64,000 nt of DNA, from contig NZ_WHKF01000002.1 of the NCBI RefSeq assembly GCF_009295825.1, forward strand, positions 682,001 through 746,000. The letters are read 5' to 3'. Each line of letters begins with the position of its first letter. The stretch's first letter is position 1. The notes beneath the pieces were generated by a model that searched no databases, had not been told where the DNA came from, and was given only the letters and a program-made list of their open reading frames with translations. Both the position numbers and the translations under genes were made by a program. Origin of the DNA: Marinifilum sp. N1E240. Its GTDB lineage: Bacteria; Bacteroidota; Bacteroidia; Bacteroidales; Marinifilaceae. Below, one piece after another: positions 45,299-53,771 of this stretch.

Positions 45299-45926
45299 TC
45301 CAAATTGGATTTGCGTAGTACAGGATATGCTGATTTATAATTCAGAAGGACCTTTCTCATTGCAGGTTTTTCCGAATATAGATTTGGAATTTAAAGCCGC
45401 AGATCGATTGAAGGCAGTGCCATTTGAAGTCAGAGAAATGCAGGAAATCTGTCGGAATCAACCAGTGATATTTGGAGTGGTGAGTCCGCGCAATAAATTT
45501 CCCATTTATAAAGATTATTCTAAATTTTTAAGGGAAGAGGATTACAACAATGTGATTGCTAAATCCTCTATTATTAGCGCGAGTAGTTGTGTTGGAAAAG
45601 CTGTGTTTATCGATCATCAATGCGTAATAAGTGCGCAAACCTCTGTTGGATTTGGTGTAAGTATTAAGCGAGGAGCAAAAATTGCTCATCACAATGTCAT
45701 TGGTGATTTTTCGGATATCAATCCAGGAGTGATTACCTCTGGGAATGTAACTATAGGAAGAGGCTGTGAGATTGGTACAGGTGCAATTTTAAATAATAAT
45801 GTTACCATTGGAGACAATACATTTATAGGTATGGGAAGCGTTGTCACCAAAGACATTCCAGCCAATTCAATTGCATTTGGTAATCCGTGTAAAGTTGTCC
45901 GTAAAAATGAGATATGGAGTACTTAA
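45258..45926 (+). CDS. Hexapeptide-repeat acyltransferase (NeuD/PglD-like)
   Basis: A 222-residue protein. The N-terminal 100 residues form a Rossmann-like or linker domain. From about residue 105 there are left-handed beta-helix hexapeptide repeats (VFIDHQCVISAQTSVG, then VTIGRGCEIGTG, VTIGDNTFIGMG) that end with SVVTKDIPANSIAFGNPCKVV. Members transfer acetyl groups to amino sugars. It overlaps the BKACE gene by 41 bp (ATG at 45258; an in-frame TTG lies 21 bp upstream), so the two are co-translated. A BKACE-acyltransferase pairing is unusual. Followed by a terminator. Confidence 0.85.
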   Translation: MRESKSNFQLLGFDPNWICVVQDMLIYNSEGPFSLQVFPNIDLEFKAADRLKAVPFEVREMQEICRNQPVIFGVVSPRNKFPIYKDYSKFLREEDYNNVIAKSSIISASSCVGKAVFIDHQCVISAQTSVGFGVSIKRGAKIAHHNVIGDFSDINPGVITSGNVTIGRGCEIGTGAILNNNVTIGDNTFIGMGSVVTKDIPANSIAFGNPCKVVRKNEIWST

Positions 45927-45944
45927 AACATTATAAACTAATAT

Positions 45945-45980
45945 AAAAATCTCTGCTTATGATATGGACAGAGATTTTTA
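45945..45980. terminator. Intrinsic terminator, bidirectional
   Basis: AAAAATCTCTG pairs with CAGAGATTTTTA around a 13-nt loop, between the acyltransferase and the convergent sensor gene. Confidence 0.75.
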
Positions 45981-45987
45981 TTATTTG

Positions 45988-48450
45988 TTACTGATGATAT
46001 TCTGAGGTCTTGAATGACTTTTGAAGTTCATCCTGTAATTTTGTAATTTCTATGCCAATTTGTTTTAGAGTCAACTTATCGATATCTGTCAGGTTTTTAA
46101 GTAAAACCGAGTTGTCTGGCGATTCGTTATCAAGAATTAAATCTACCTGCCACTTAATGCGAAGATGCATTAAGAAATTGTACATTTTTTCAATTTCTTC
46201 ACCTGTTTTATCTTTTATTATTCCACGCGCCATAAGCTGATCGAGACGTAGCATGCTATTGGTTTCGCGAATAGAATGGTAGAGTGCGTGTATTCTTAGA
46301 TAGCCAATAATTGGCTGTAAATACTGTTTTGGCTGAACATGCTTTTTATCTAATACCGGTTTTTTTCGAATGACTGTTTTAGCAAGCTGATTGAAAAAGA
46401 GTACATTCCCATCTAGAGTAGATTTAACATGATCGAACAATTGATCTACTAATGTTTGATTTCCATATACCAATCTTAGATCAAAAAAGATGGAGCTATC
46501 TAACACATTGGCTACATCAGGGTTGTTTATCCAATTGGAGAAATAATCTTTCCAGATATCAAGAGAGTTACACCATTCAGGATTTCCTGCCATCAAATCA
46601 CCTTTGCATCTCGAATAACCGATCGTGTGCAGGTTCTCGTTTACAATTTCAGAAAAACGTAAGAAATAGGATTTATTGTCCTCGCTTGCATTTTCAAATA
46701 TAATGGCATTGTCCTGATCGGTTTTTAAAGTCTGCTCGCCTCGTCCTTCACTTCCCATAGCTACAAAAGCAAACGAACATGGTGCTTCACCTACTTCTTT
46801 TAAAGCCATTTCAATAACTCTGCTGCTTATTGCATCGGCTATTGAAGTAATAATTCGGGATACACTATTGATATTTTCTGTGCTGGTAAACACGGCTTGA
46901 ATGACAACAGGTAATTTATTGTAAATTCTCTTTAAATCTTCAATTCTTGTACACTCCTTAATCTCTTGAATTAAATAGGATAATGAATTGCGCTGCATCT
47001 CAAGACATTGAAGATGGCTTATATTTCCAATGATTTCTCCATTATTGTTTTCAACAAGTAAATGAGTAATATTTTTTTGAGTAAATACCAAAATAGCTTC
47101 ATACAAGAGCGCATCCTGATGTATGGTCTGAATTGGTGAGGTCATTACATTGTAAATTCTTTTGTGTTCAATTTCTTGCTTCGCCAAAACCCGACTTCTA
47201 AGATCTGTGTCAGTAACCACACCAATGATATCATCATTTTCCTTAATACAAATTATTTTGGAATGCTTTTCAGTCATTAGAGAAGCGGCAGTGTTAACAG
47301 AATCGTTTAACTGGCAGGTTATATTGTTTTTTACCAGGTTAAGAACAGGTTGATTCATCAATTGTAATGATACTTGCAAATCATCAGAAAGCTTATGAGC
47401 ACTTAGGCGCAAGCGCTTGTGTTCTGTTACATTTCTAACGGCAAGAATATAACCAATTTGACCCGATTGAGTTATTTGTGTTACCGAGGCAATGACATTT
47501 TGCATGCCTGCTTTTGCCTGAAGCAATTCTGTTTCAAATGTGGATGTTTTCTTAGGGTTTTTAATCTTCGCAATTAAATCGTCCCAACTTATTGCAAAAA
47601 GGTTGGAGAAATCGTTACCAATTACACTTTTAGGTTCTGTTTCAAATAAATTGGTGAATTTGGTGTTTGCAAACACCACTTTTTTATTCACTAACATTAA
47701 GGTACCTTCTGTTGAGGCATCTACCAGGCTTTTGTATTTCTGTATCGATAATCTAAGCTCTTTTTCTGCTTTTAAGCGTTTTTCTTCGAGTGATTGTGTT
47801 TGTCGTAATACATATATCAGAATAATAATAATTAAACCAACAATAAAGAAGGACACCTTTAAAAGCTTACGCTTGAGTTGTTTAATCTCGGTTTTAACAT
47901 CATCCAGATAAATGCCAGTACCAATAATCCAATCCCAATCCGAAAACCCTTTAACAAAAGATAATTTGGGAACTATCTTAGATGCATCATCTTTCCACTG
48001 CCAATAGTAGGTAATAATTCCTTCTCCTTCTGATTTAACCAATTGAGCAGCATCAACAAATAATTTGTTTTCATGATTATCCGCAAAGTTTGATAAATCG
48101 CTACCGTTTAAATCTGGTCGGTAAGGATGAATAATCATTTTTGGACTTGAGGTAATGATCCAGAAATAATCCTTTTGTTCCTGACCATATCTCATCCGCC
48201 CAATTTGTTCAACGGCTCTTTTTTGAGCTTCTTCCAATGTTAATGCACCACTTTTATAGTCATCCTGATATTCGTTGAGAACACTCCAAGCCGCATTGGT
48301 TAATTCCAGTATCATTTCCTGTTTGCGGTCCATCATGCTTCGTTCAAACATTGGAATCATAATGGCATAAAATGATACAATAAACATCGTAATTGCTACA
48401 AATGTTGGAACTACAATGCTATAGATAAATTTATTTGATTTTTGATTCAT
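45988..48450 (-). CDS. Membrane Cache-PAS-CBS-DUF294 nucleotidyltransferase sensor
   Basis: An 820-residue protein. A membrane helix comes first (residues 10-30), then a periplasmic single Cache domain (about 35-190; IIHPYRPDLNG, WDWIIGTGIYLDD), a second membrane helix (about 195-215) and a PAS domain (about 235-345). A CBS pair follows (about 380-495), then a DUF294 GlnD-like nucleotidyltransferase domain with GSEGRGEQTLKTDQDNAI, and the DUF294_C region. CBS-DUF294 proteins are usually cytoplasmic and have a cyclic-nucleotide-binding domain; a Cache input is rarer. It probably changes a protein or small molecule by nucleotidyl transfer in response to an extracellular ligand. Confidence 0.85.
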   Translation of the reverse strand: MNQKSNKFIYSIVVPTFVAITMFIVSFYAIMIPMFERSMMDRKQEMILELTNAAWSVLNEYQDDYKSGALTLEEAQKRAVEQIGRMRYGQEQKDYFWIITSSPKMIIHPYRPDLNGSDLSNFADNHENKLFVDAAQLVKSEGEGIITYYWQWKDDASKIVPKLSFVKGFSDWDWIIGTGIYLDDVKTEIKQLKRKLLKVSFFIVGLIIIILIYVLRQTQSLEEKRLKAEKELRLSIQKYKSLVDASTEGTLMLVNKKVVFANTKFTNLFETEPKSVIGNDFSNLFAISWDDLIAKIKNPKKTSTFETELLQAKAGMQNVIASVTQITQSGQIGYILAVRNVTEHKRLRLSAHKLSDDLQVSLQLMNQPVLNLVKNNITCQLNDSVNTAASLMTEKHSKIICIKENDDIIGVVTDTDLRSRVLAKQEIEHKRIYNVMTSPIQTIHQDALLYEAILVFTQKNITHLLVENNNGEIIGNISHLQCLEMQRNSLSYLIQEIKECTRIEDLKRIYNKLPVVIQAVFTSTENINSVSRIITSIADAISSRVIEMALKEVGEAPCSFAFVAMGSEGRGEQTLKTDQDNAIIFENASEDNKSYFLRFSEIVNENLHTIGYSRCKGDLMAGNPEWCNSLDIWKDYFSNWINNPDVANVLDSSIFFDLRLVYGNQTLVDQLFDHVKSTLDGNVLFFNQLAKTVIRKKPVLDKKHVQPKQYLQPIIGYLRIHALYHSIRETNSMLRLDQLMARGIIKDKTGEEIEKMYNFLMHLRIKWQVDLILDNESPDNSVLLKNLTDIDKLTLKQIGIEITKLQDELQKSFKTSEYHQ

Positions 48451-48593
48451 TTCGGTCTGGGCACAATTGTTATTACTAGATAGGCTCTACAATTGGTAAA
48501 TATAGCAAAACTAATTATGGAGTGATAATTAATAGTTAGGCTAACTGAAAACTGGGGTGATAAATTTAGTTATTTTCCTAAAATTAAGCGCTA

Positions 48594-51314
48594 TCAGGTT
48601 AAGGGAAGCCAAATGCTAATAGTCGTTCCTTTATTGATTTCGCTCTTCACACTTATTTTACCCTTATGCCTTTTAATAAAATCATCAACCAATACTAATC
48701 CCAAACCTGTTCCTGGCTCTTCGTTGGTGCCTTTTCTTGTTTTTGTTTTATCAAGTTTAAATAAGTTTTCCATTGATTTTTTATCCATACCAATACCAGT
48801 ATCAGTAATATTGATCATTAAAAAATCATATATGTTTTGTGTCTCAACAATTACTTTACCACCCAAAGGTGTAAATTTTATGGCATTGGAAAGAAGATTA
48901 CGCATAATGGTTTTAAACATATTTTTATCAATTGAAATCTCAGGATTAAAAGAGATATTTTTTACGAGTTCAATATCTTTTGATTTTGCCATTCCAGCAA
49001 TCAGATCCAAACTTGTTTGAATTTCGGTGAGAATGGCAATTTTTCTAGGTGAGAATTTTATTGCTCCAGATTGTGATCTAGACCATTCAAGTAAGTTTAG
49101 TAAGAGGGTATAGGCATTTTTAATGGCTGGATTAAGCAACTCTATCATCTCATTAGCTCCTTCAAAATCTTTGTCATTGACACTTTCAGCCAACATTTCA
49201 CCAGAGTTAATCATTACATTAAAAGGATTGAGTAAATCGTGTGCAATAATTGAGAAGAATTTATCTTTAGTTGCATTTAACTCTTTAAGTTCTTGTTGAT
49301 TGTCCGTTAATTCCTTTTCAATTTGAATTCGTTCTGTAATATCTAGCATTACGCCAATCAAACCATCAATCCTTCCATTAGTATTCTTAAACGGCGCCTT
49401 GTAATAAGTATAATTTCTAATTGTGTTATCTTCTTTTCTGAAAATAAAATCATATTGCTGGTTGTTGCCATCAAATACTTCAATGTCTTTTTGGTGATAA
49501 ACATCAGCTAAGTCTTTTGGATATAGATCGTAAACTCCTTTACCGATGATTTCTTCTGGCTTTTTATTAATTAATTTAAAGAATGCTGAATTGCCACCTA
49601 TATAAATGCCCTTGATATCTTTATAAAAGATAGGTGAAGGAATACTTTCCAGTATTGTATCCAAAAAATTTCTACTCTCCAGTAGTTTGTTTTCAGTTTC
49701 TTTTAAGTCGGTAATATCGTTACCTACCCAAATTAAAAGATTATCCGATACTCGAAATGTTGCCCAATATTGAAATGCAGATTTACCGTTTTTTAGTTTT
49801 ATCGGAATAAGTTTGAATTCTGGATTGTCATCAAACATACGTTCCTTCGCATCTTCTCGCATTTCATTATCAAAAAGCACATCGAGGGGAGCTAACTTAT
49901 CTAAAACCTTGTCTTTTTTTAGATTATAAAATGCTTCACTTTGTTTGTTCCAAATTTTAACCAATCCCTTATTATCTAGACCTATTATTGCCAATGGAGC
50001 ATGTTCAACTAAAATTCTAAACTTTTCTTCACTTTCTTTCAGAGCATTAACATTTGTAAGGTGATTGGATAATAGTTGATCCACTTTATTAGAAAGGTGT
50101 GTAAATTCATCAATTTTAAATTGGGGAGATGATTTCGTTTCATTTCCTTTGACGGCCGCCTCAATTTGTTTGAAAAAGAGGTTCATTTCCTCCTTAATAT
50201 GAATACCAGTTTTTTGTAGTTGATTTAAGATAATCATTACAAAAGGTCCTGCAATTAATAATATTAAGAGTATCCTAAGCCAGGAGAACCGATAGAATGA
50301 TTTTGTCTTTTGAAGTTCTAAATGATCTAGCGATTGCAAACTTGAGGATGCTCCAATCATCCATTGCCATTGATTAAAACCACTAACAAATGCCATTTTA
50401 GGAACGTATTTATTTTCTTCAACTGGCCAATTGTAATGTAGAAAGCCTGATGAGTCGGATTGAGCTATCATAAGTTCTTCCTCAAAAATCTTTAATCCAT
50501 TATCATCCGAAATATCTCTGATATTTACACCTGCTTTGTATTTGTTAGAATTAATAATGATTGAAGTTCCATCGTAGTGGTTGATAAAAAGATTCCAATC
50601 CTTTTTGGAATATGAATTTTTAAGATAATTGATGACTTCTTCTCTAATTTCAGTTTGGTGTTCGTCGTAATATTCACCACATCCAATTATCCAATTAAAA
50701 GGTTCAAAACGTTTAATATAGGATGTTTTAAGAAATACAGTTGAATCGCTTGTCCATGGTTTAGTCCATTTGTAAGTATAAAATGCTTCGTTTTTATTTT
50801 GAATTATATTTAATTGTTCATTTATTATTTTTCGACCATCTATTTCGGGCATTCCAAGTGATTTGGTTCCTTCTAAATTAGATTGAAAAGGATACATTTG
50901 CAGCTTGCCGGTTTGATCAATTATGTAAATATAACCTCTGTCATTAAAGTATCTCAGTTCTCTTAATGTGCTTTTAACTAACTCTTTGATTTCGGATTCT
51001 GATCGATCTGAATTGCTTAGGTTATAGATGTTTTGCGCCTGATTTATAGCATTGTTAACTGCAGTTTTCAGTTTTAATTTCATTTTTTTTTCTGAAGTGA
51101 TGTGCGCATATTCCACATAGGATATTACATTTTTAACTGCAGTTTTTAGAAAAATCTTTTTTTCGTCTTCAATTAATTTCTTTTCATATTGAAAATCTTT
51201 TTGGTATTGATGATATTCAGACATGAATATGATGAACATTAGACCAAAAAAGATGGCAACGGAAATAACAAGAATCAATCGTCTTAAAATGTAGCTAATA
51301 CTTCTTGATTTCAT
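48594..51314 (-). CDS. Double-Cache PAS histidine kinase
   Basis: A 906-residue sensor kinase. It has a membrane helix near the N terminus and a large periplasmic region with two Cache-like units (SLGMPEIDGRKII, then WIIGCGEYYDEH and a second unit ending WQWMIGASSSLQ). A second membrane helix and a HAMP-like linker follow, then two PAS domains (about residues 440-545 and 555-670), and a HisKA/HATPase core with His692 in IIAHDLLNP, an N-box LLSNAIKFTP, DTGIGM and GTGLGL. No receiver domain or response regulator is adjacent. It lies 143 bp upstream of the other Cache sensor on the same strand. Confidence 0.92.
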   Translation of the reverse strand: MKSRSISYILRRLILVISVAIFFGLMFIIFMSEYHQYQKDFQYEKKLIEDEKKIFLKTAVKNVISYVEYAHITSEKKMKLKLKTAVNNAINQAQNIYNLSNSDRSESEIKELVKSTLRELRYFNDRGYIYIIDQTGKLQMYPFQSNLEGTKSLGMPEIDGRKIINEQLNIIQNKNEAFYTYKWTKPWTSDSTVFLKTSYIKRFEPFNWIIGCGEYYDEHQTEIREEVINYLKNSYSKKDWNLFINHYDGTSIIINSNKYKAGVNIRDISDDNGLKIFEEELMIAQSDSSGFLHYNWPVEENKYVPKMAFVSGFNQWQWMIGASSSLQSLDHLELQKTKSFYRFSWLRILLILLIAGPFVMIILNQLQKTGIHIKEEMNLFFKQIEAAVKGNETKSSPQFKIDEFTHLSNKVDQLLSNHLTNVNALKESEEKFRILVEHAPLAIIGLDNKGLVKIWNKQSEAFYNLKKDKVLDKLAPLDVLFDNEMREDAKERMFDDNPEFKLIPIKLKNGKSAFQYWATFRVSDNLLIWVGNDITDLKETENKLLESRNFLDTILESIPSPIFYKDIKGIYIGGNSAFFKLINKKPEEIIGKGVYDLYPKDLADVYHQKDIEVFDGNNQQYDFIFRKEDNTIRNYTYYKAPFKNTNGRIDGLIGVMLDITERIQIEKELTDNQQELKELNATKDKFFSIIAHDLLNPFNVMINSGEMLAESVNDKDFEGANEMIELLNPAIKNAYTLLLNLLEWSRSQSGAIKFSPRKIAILTEIQTSLDLIAGMAKSKDIELVKNISFNPEISIDKNMFKTIMRNLLSNAIKFTPLGGKVIVETQNIYDFLMINITDTGIGMDKKSMENLFKLDKTKTRKGTNEEPGTGLGLVLVDDFIKRHKGKISVKSEINKGTTISIWLPLT

Positions 51315-51563
51315 ATAGGTGAGGGCTAAGTGGTTGAAACTTATTTATAAAGAACTAAGTCTTTAAATTATTACGGAATAAGGATAAAAGTGTTGCAATA
51401 CCTTGCCTATAAAGAAAGAATGAATTTATTAATTGATTTATTTGTAATTGAACAGTATTTTAAAAATATACAAAATGATTTTATCGAAAAACAGAGTGTT
51501 ATAAAACTTGATTTGTAACAAAAAATGCTTTGTTTTGTAGCAATAAACTTTAAAGAATTTAAT

Positions 51564-52079
51564 ATGATTAGAAAATCTCTACGCTTGATAATTGCAGGAA
51601 TTCTGCTTATCGGATCTATCTTCCTTTTTGTGAATGGGTTAGTTGGTGTTGGAATTTGGGCTGTTTTGATCTCTGGAATTTTTGTTCTATTGCATTTCAA
51701 GAACGAGACAAATCTTGTAGCTTTTTATTTTGTGAGAAAAAATAAATTCGAAAAAGCTGGTAAGATACTTGGACGAGTTAAACATCCGGAAAGAATGATA
51801 AAAGGACAAGAAGCATATCACTATTATCTTTCAGGTTTGATTGAATCGCAGCAGCATAAAAATTCGAAAGCAGAAAAGTTATTTAAGAAAGCTTTAAATA
51901 CTGGATTAAGAACAGATACAGATCAGGCGGTAGCTAAATTGAATCTATCTGGAATAGCTTTATCACAGCGAAATAAGAAATTATCGAAATACTATTTACA
52001 GGAAGCTAAAAAGCAAGATAAGCGTAAAATGTTGACCGCTCAAATTCGTGAAATCGAAAGCATGATGAAACGCGTGTAA
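51564..52079 (+). CDS. Small membrane-anchored TPR protein
   Basis: A 171-residue protein with two adjacent hydrophobic segments (LIIAGILLIGSIFLF and LVGVGIWAVLISGIFVLL) followed by TPR-like helices (KAEKLFKKALNTGLRTDTDQ, ALSQRNKKLSKYYLQEA). The upstream in-frame ATG at 51525 would add 13 residues without helix or conserved look; I prefer 51564, directly before the basic head of the first membrane segment. It probably scaffolds a membrane complex; no partner is evident. Confidence 0.72.
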   Translation: MIRKSLRLIIAGILLIGSIFLFVNGLVGVGIWAVLISGIFVLLHFKNETNLVAFYFVRKNKFEKAGKILGRVKHPERMIKGQEAYHYYLSGLIESQQHKNSKAEKLFKKALNTGLRTDTDQAVAKLNLSGIALSQRNKKLSKYYLQEAKKQDKRKMLTAQIREIESMMKRV

Positions 52080-52094
52080 TTAAATGTGTACCGA

Positions 52095-52142
52095 TAAAAA
52101 ATAGCCCTGATCTTTACTTGTAAAAATCAGGGCTATTTTTTT
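52095..52142. terminator. Intrinsic terminator, bidirectional
   Basis: AAAAAATAGCCCTGAT pairs with ATCAGGGCTATTTTTT around a 14-nt loop between the TPR gene and the convergent FKBP gene. Confidence 0.88.
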
Positions 52143-52144
52143 AT

Positions 52145-52537
52145 TTAGGAAATAATTTTTTGAAGGAAAAGATCGAAAATAAGAACAGATCCACCAGGAA
52201 TAGAACCATAATCAGTATCTCCATAAGCCAAATGTGATGGAATAAGTAATATCCCTTCACCGCCCTCTTTAAAATGTTGAATGCCTTCTTTCCAGCCTTC
52301 AATTACTACCGATAAGTTAATTTCGAGACTCTCACTTTTATCAAAAATGCTACCATTGGTTAAATAACCAATATAGCCAATGGAAATATTCGAATCGCGG
52401 GTTGGTTGGGCACCTTCACCTTGATTTGTGATTATGTAGTACAAGCCGGAATCACTTCGTGTGGCATTTAGTTTGTTCTTTTTAATATAGGCTTGAATTT
52501 CTTCTTCGTTCTGGATAGGATATTTTTGTTTTTTCAT
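52145..52537 (-). CDS. FKBP-type peptidyl-prolyl cis-trans isomerase
   Basis: A 130-residue single-domain protein without signal peptide. The FKBP fold is visible from ISIGYIGYLTNGSIFDKSES, the VIEGWKEGIQHFKEGGEGILLIP stretch (split by the bulge) and the AYGDTDYGSIPGGSVLIFDLFL ending. It has a short helical N-terminal extension (EEEIQAYIKKNKLNATR). It catalyses proline isomerisation in folding. Single gene. Confidence 0.92.
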   Translation of the reverse strand: MKKQKYPIQNEEEIQAYIKKNKLNATRSDSGLYYIITNQGEGAQPTRDSNISIGYIGYLTNGSIFDKSESLEINLSVVIEGWKEGIQHFKEGGEGILLIPSHLAYGDTDYGSIPGGSVLIFDLFLQKIIS

Positions 52538-52707
52538 TTCTAAATCGGTTTTGAAATTGTAAAAGTTGTACTTGCACCATACAGCATAGAATTATTTTGA
52601 AACCAAACCATTATGAGCTTGCTTCCTAATGCTGATTATATATAGCTTACGACTAATAAATTTAAGGTTTTTAACTAAATTAGCATTCAAAAGTAAATAA
52701 TAGAAAT

Positions 52708-52893
52708 ATGCATCCCATTTTTTGTTTTATAGGTAGTTCTATTCGCTACATTATTCAATTGATTTATTCTTTGCTTACTGGTAGCGAAAGACCTAAGTAC
52801 AGCATGGTATGCCAGAATAAATCGAATGCATGGTTGGGATTTTTATTGGTAATTCCACTCTTACTATTGTATTTACTAATTTATAGATGGTAA
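52708..52893 (+). CDS. Small membrane protein
   Basis: A 61-residue protein with an N-terminal hydrophobic segment (FCFIGSSIRYIIQLIYSLL) and a C-terminal one (LGFLLVIPLLLLYLLI). A short polar loop (TGSERPKYSMVCQNKSNAW) separates them. It occupies a gap with no competing frame and has a plausible ATG. Family not recognised; it could be an unreported small membrane regulator. Confidence 0.5.
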   Translation: MHPIFCFIGSSIRYIIQLIYSLLTGSERPKYSMVCQNKSNAWLGFLLVIPLLLLYLLIYRW

Positions 52894-52913
52894 ATGCTAT
52901 TGGAGTAAAAATA

Positions 52914-53771
52914 TCAGATTACTTGAATGGATACACCTGAGTTTTCGAACTGCTTTCTAATATTTTCAGCCTCAGAATGACTTGGCTCTGAGAGATGATT
53001 GTACTGACTACGAATACCATGGTTTCTCAGTTTAATAAGTACTTTTCGAACATCAGGAGATACAGAATTCATCATCTCAGCAATTCCTTCTATTTCATAT
53101 GCATTGTCGTTATACTCTGGAACTAAAACAAATCTAAGTTCTGTAAGCTTATCTTGTTCATTTAAGTAGTGTATCGAATTCAGAATTTTTTCATTGGAAT
53201 AGCCAGTTATTTTCTTGTGTATTTCGGATGAATATGCCTTAAGGTCAATCATAAAACCGTCGGTTAAATGGAGTAGAGGAGTCCATTTATCTCGATTAAT
53301 ATTGCCGTTTGAATCAACAAGAATAGATAAGTTTTGAAGATCAGAATGCTCTTTTATGCCTGTAAAAAGTTGTTTCAGAAATAGAGATTGTAACATCACC
53401 TCTCCGCCAGAAACAGTGATACCCGAAATAAAATCTTTTACTTCAAGAATTTCTGATAAGATATCATCAACTGACATACTTTTGTAGAAAGGACTACTGT
53501 TTTGTGGGCAAACTTTAAGGCATTTGTCACAACGAATGCAAGTTTCTGAATTGTGTACCAACTTCTTATTATCAGCGTCAAGCTTTAGACTACAGGTTGG
53601 ACAAGCTTTTACGCAAGTACCGCACAAATTACACAAACCAATGGTGTGTGAATTGTGACAGTACATGCAGTTTAAATTGCATGCCTGAAAAAAGATCACC
53701 ATTCGATTTCCGGGACCATCAATCACACTTGATTTGATGATATCACTAATATTTGCTCGCAATTTGCTCAT
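52914..53771 (-). CDS. yjjW: YjjW-family glycyl-radical enzyme activase
   Basis: A 285-residue radical SAM activase. The radical SAM cluster is CNLNCMYC. Two inserted ferredoxin-like 4Fe-4S clusters follow (CNLCGTCVKACP, CIRCDKCLKVCP), as is typical for this activase type. SGGEVMLQ is the SAM-binding GGE motif. Its gene overlaps the 3' end of the YjjI gene by 26 bp when started at the ATG 53771. A GTG at 53795 is possible but adds residues ahead of the conserved start. It installs the glycyl radical in the neighbouring YjjI-like enzyme. Confidence 0.92.
   Translation of the reverse strand: MSKLRANISDIIKSSVIDGPGNRMVIFFQACNLNCMYCHNSHTIGLCNLCGTCVKACPTCSLKLDADNKKLVHNSETCIRCDKCLKVCPQNSSPFYKSMSVDDILSEILEVKDFISGITVSGGEVMLQSLFLKQLFTGIKEHSDLQNLSILVDSNGNINRDKWTPLLHLTDGFMIDLKAYSSEIHKKITGYSNEKILNSIHYLNEQDKLTELRFVLVPEYNDNAYEIEGIAEMMNSVSPDVRKVLIKLRNHGIRSQYNHLSEPSHSEAENIRKQFENSGVSIQVI

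Noticed and set aside
45988-48450. DUF294 domain as a CD-NTase of a defence system
   Set aside because: The domain order is Cache-PAS-CBS, a sensor layout, and there is no effector gene nearby.
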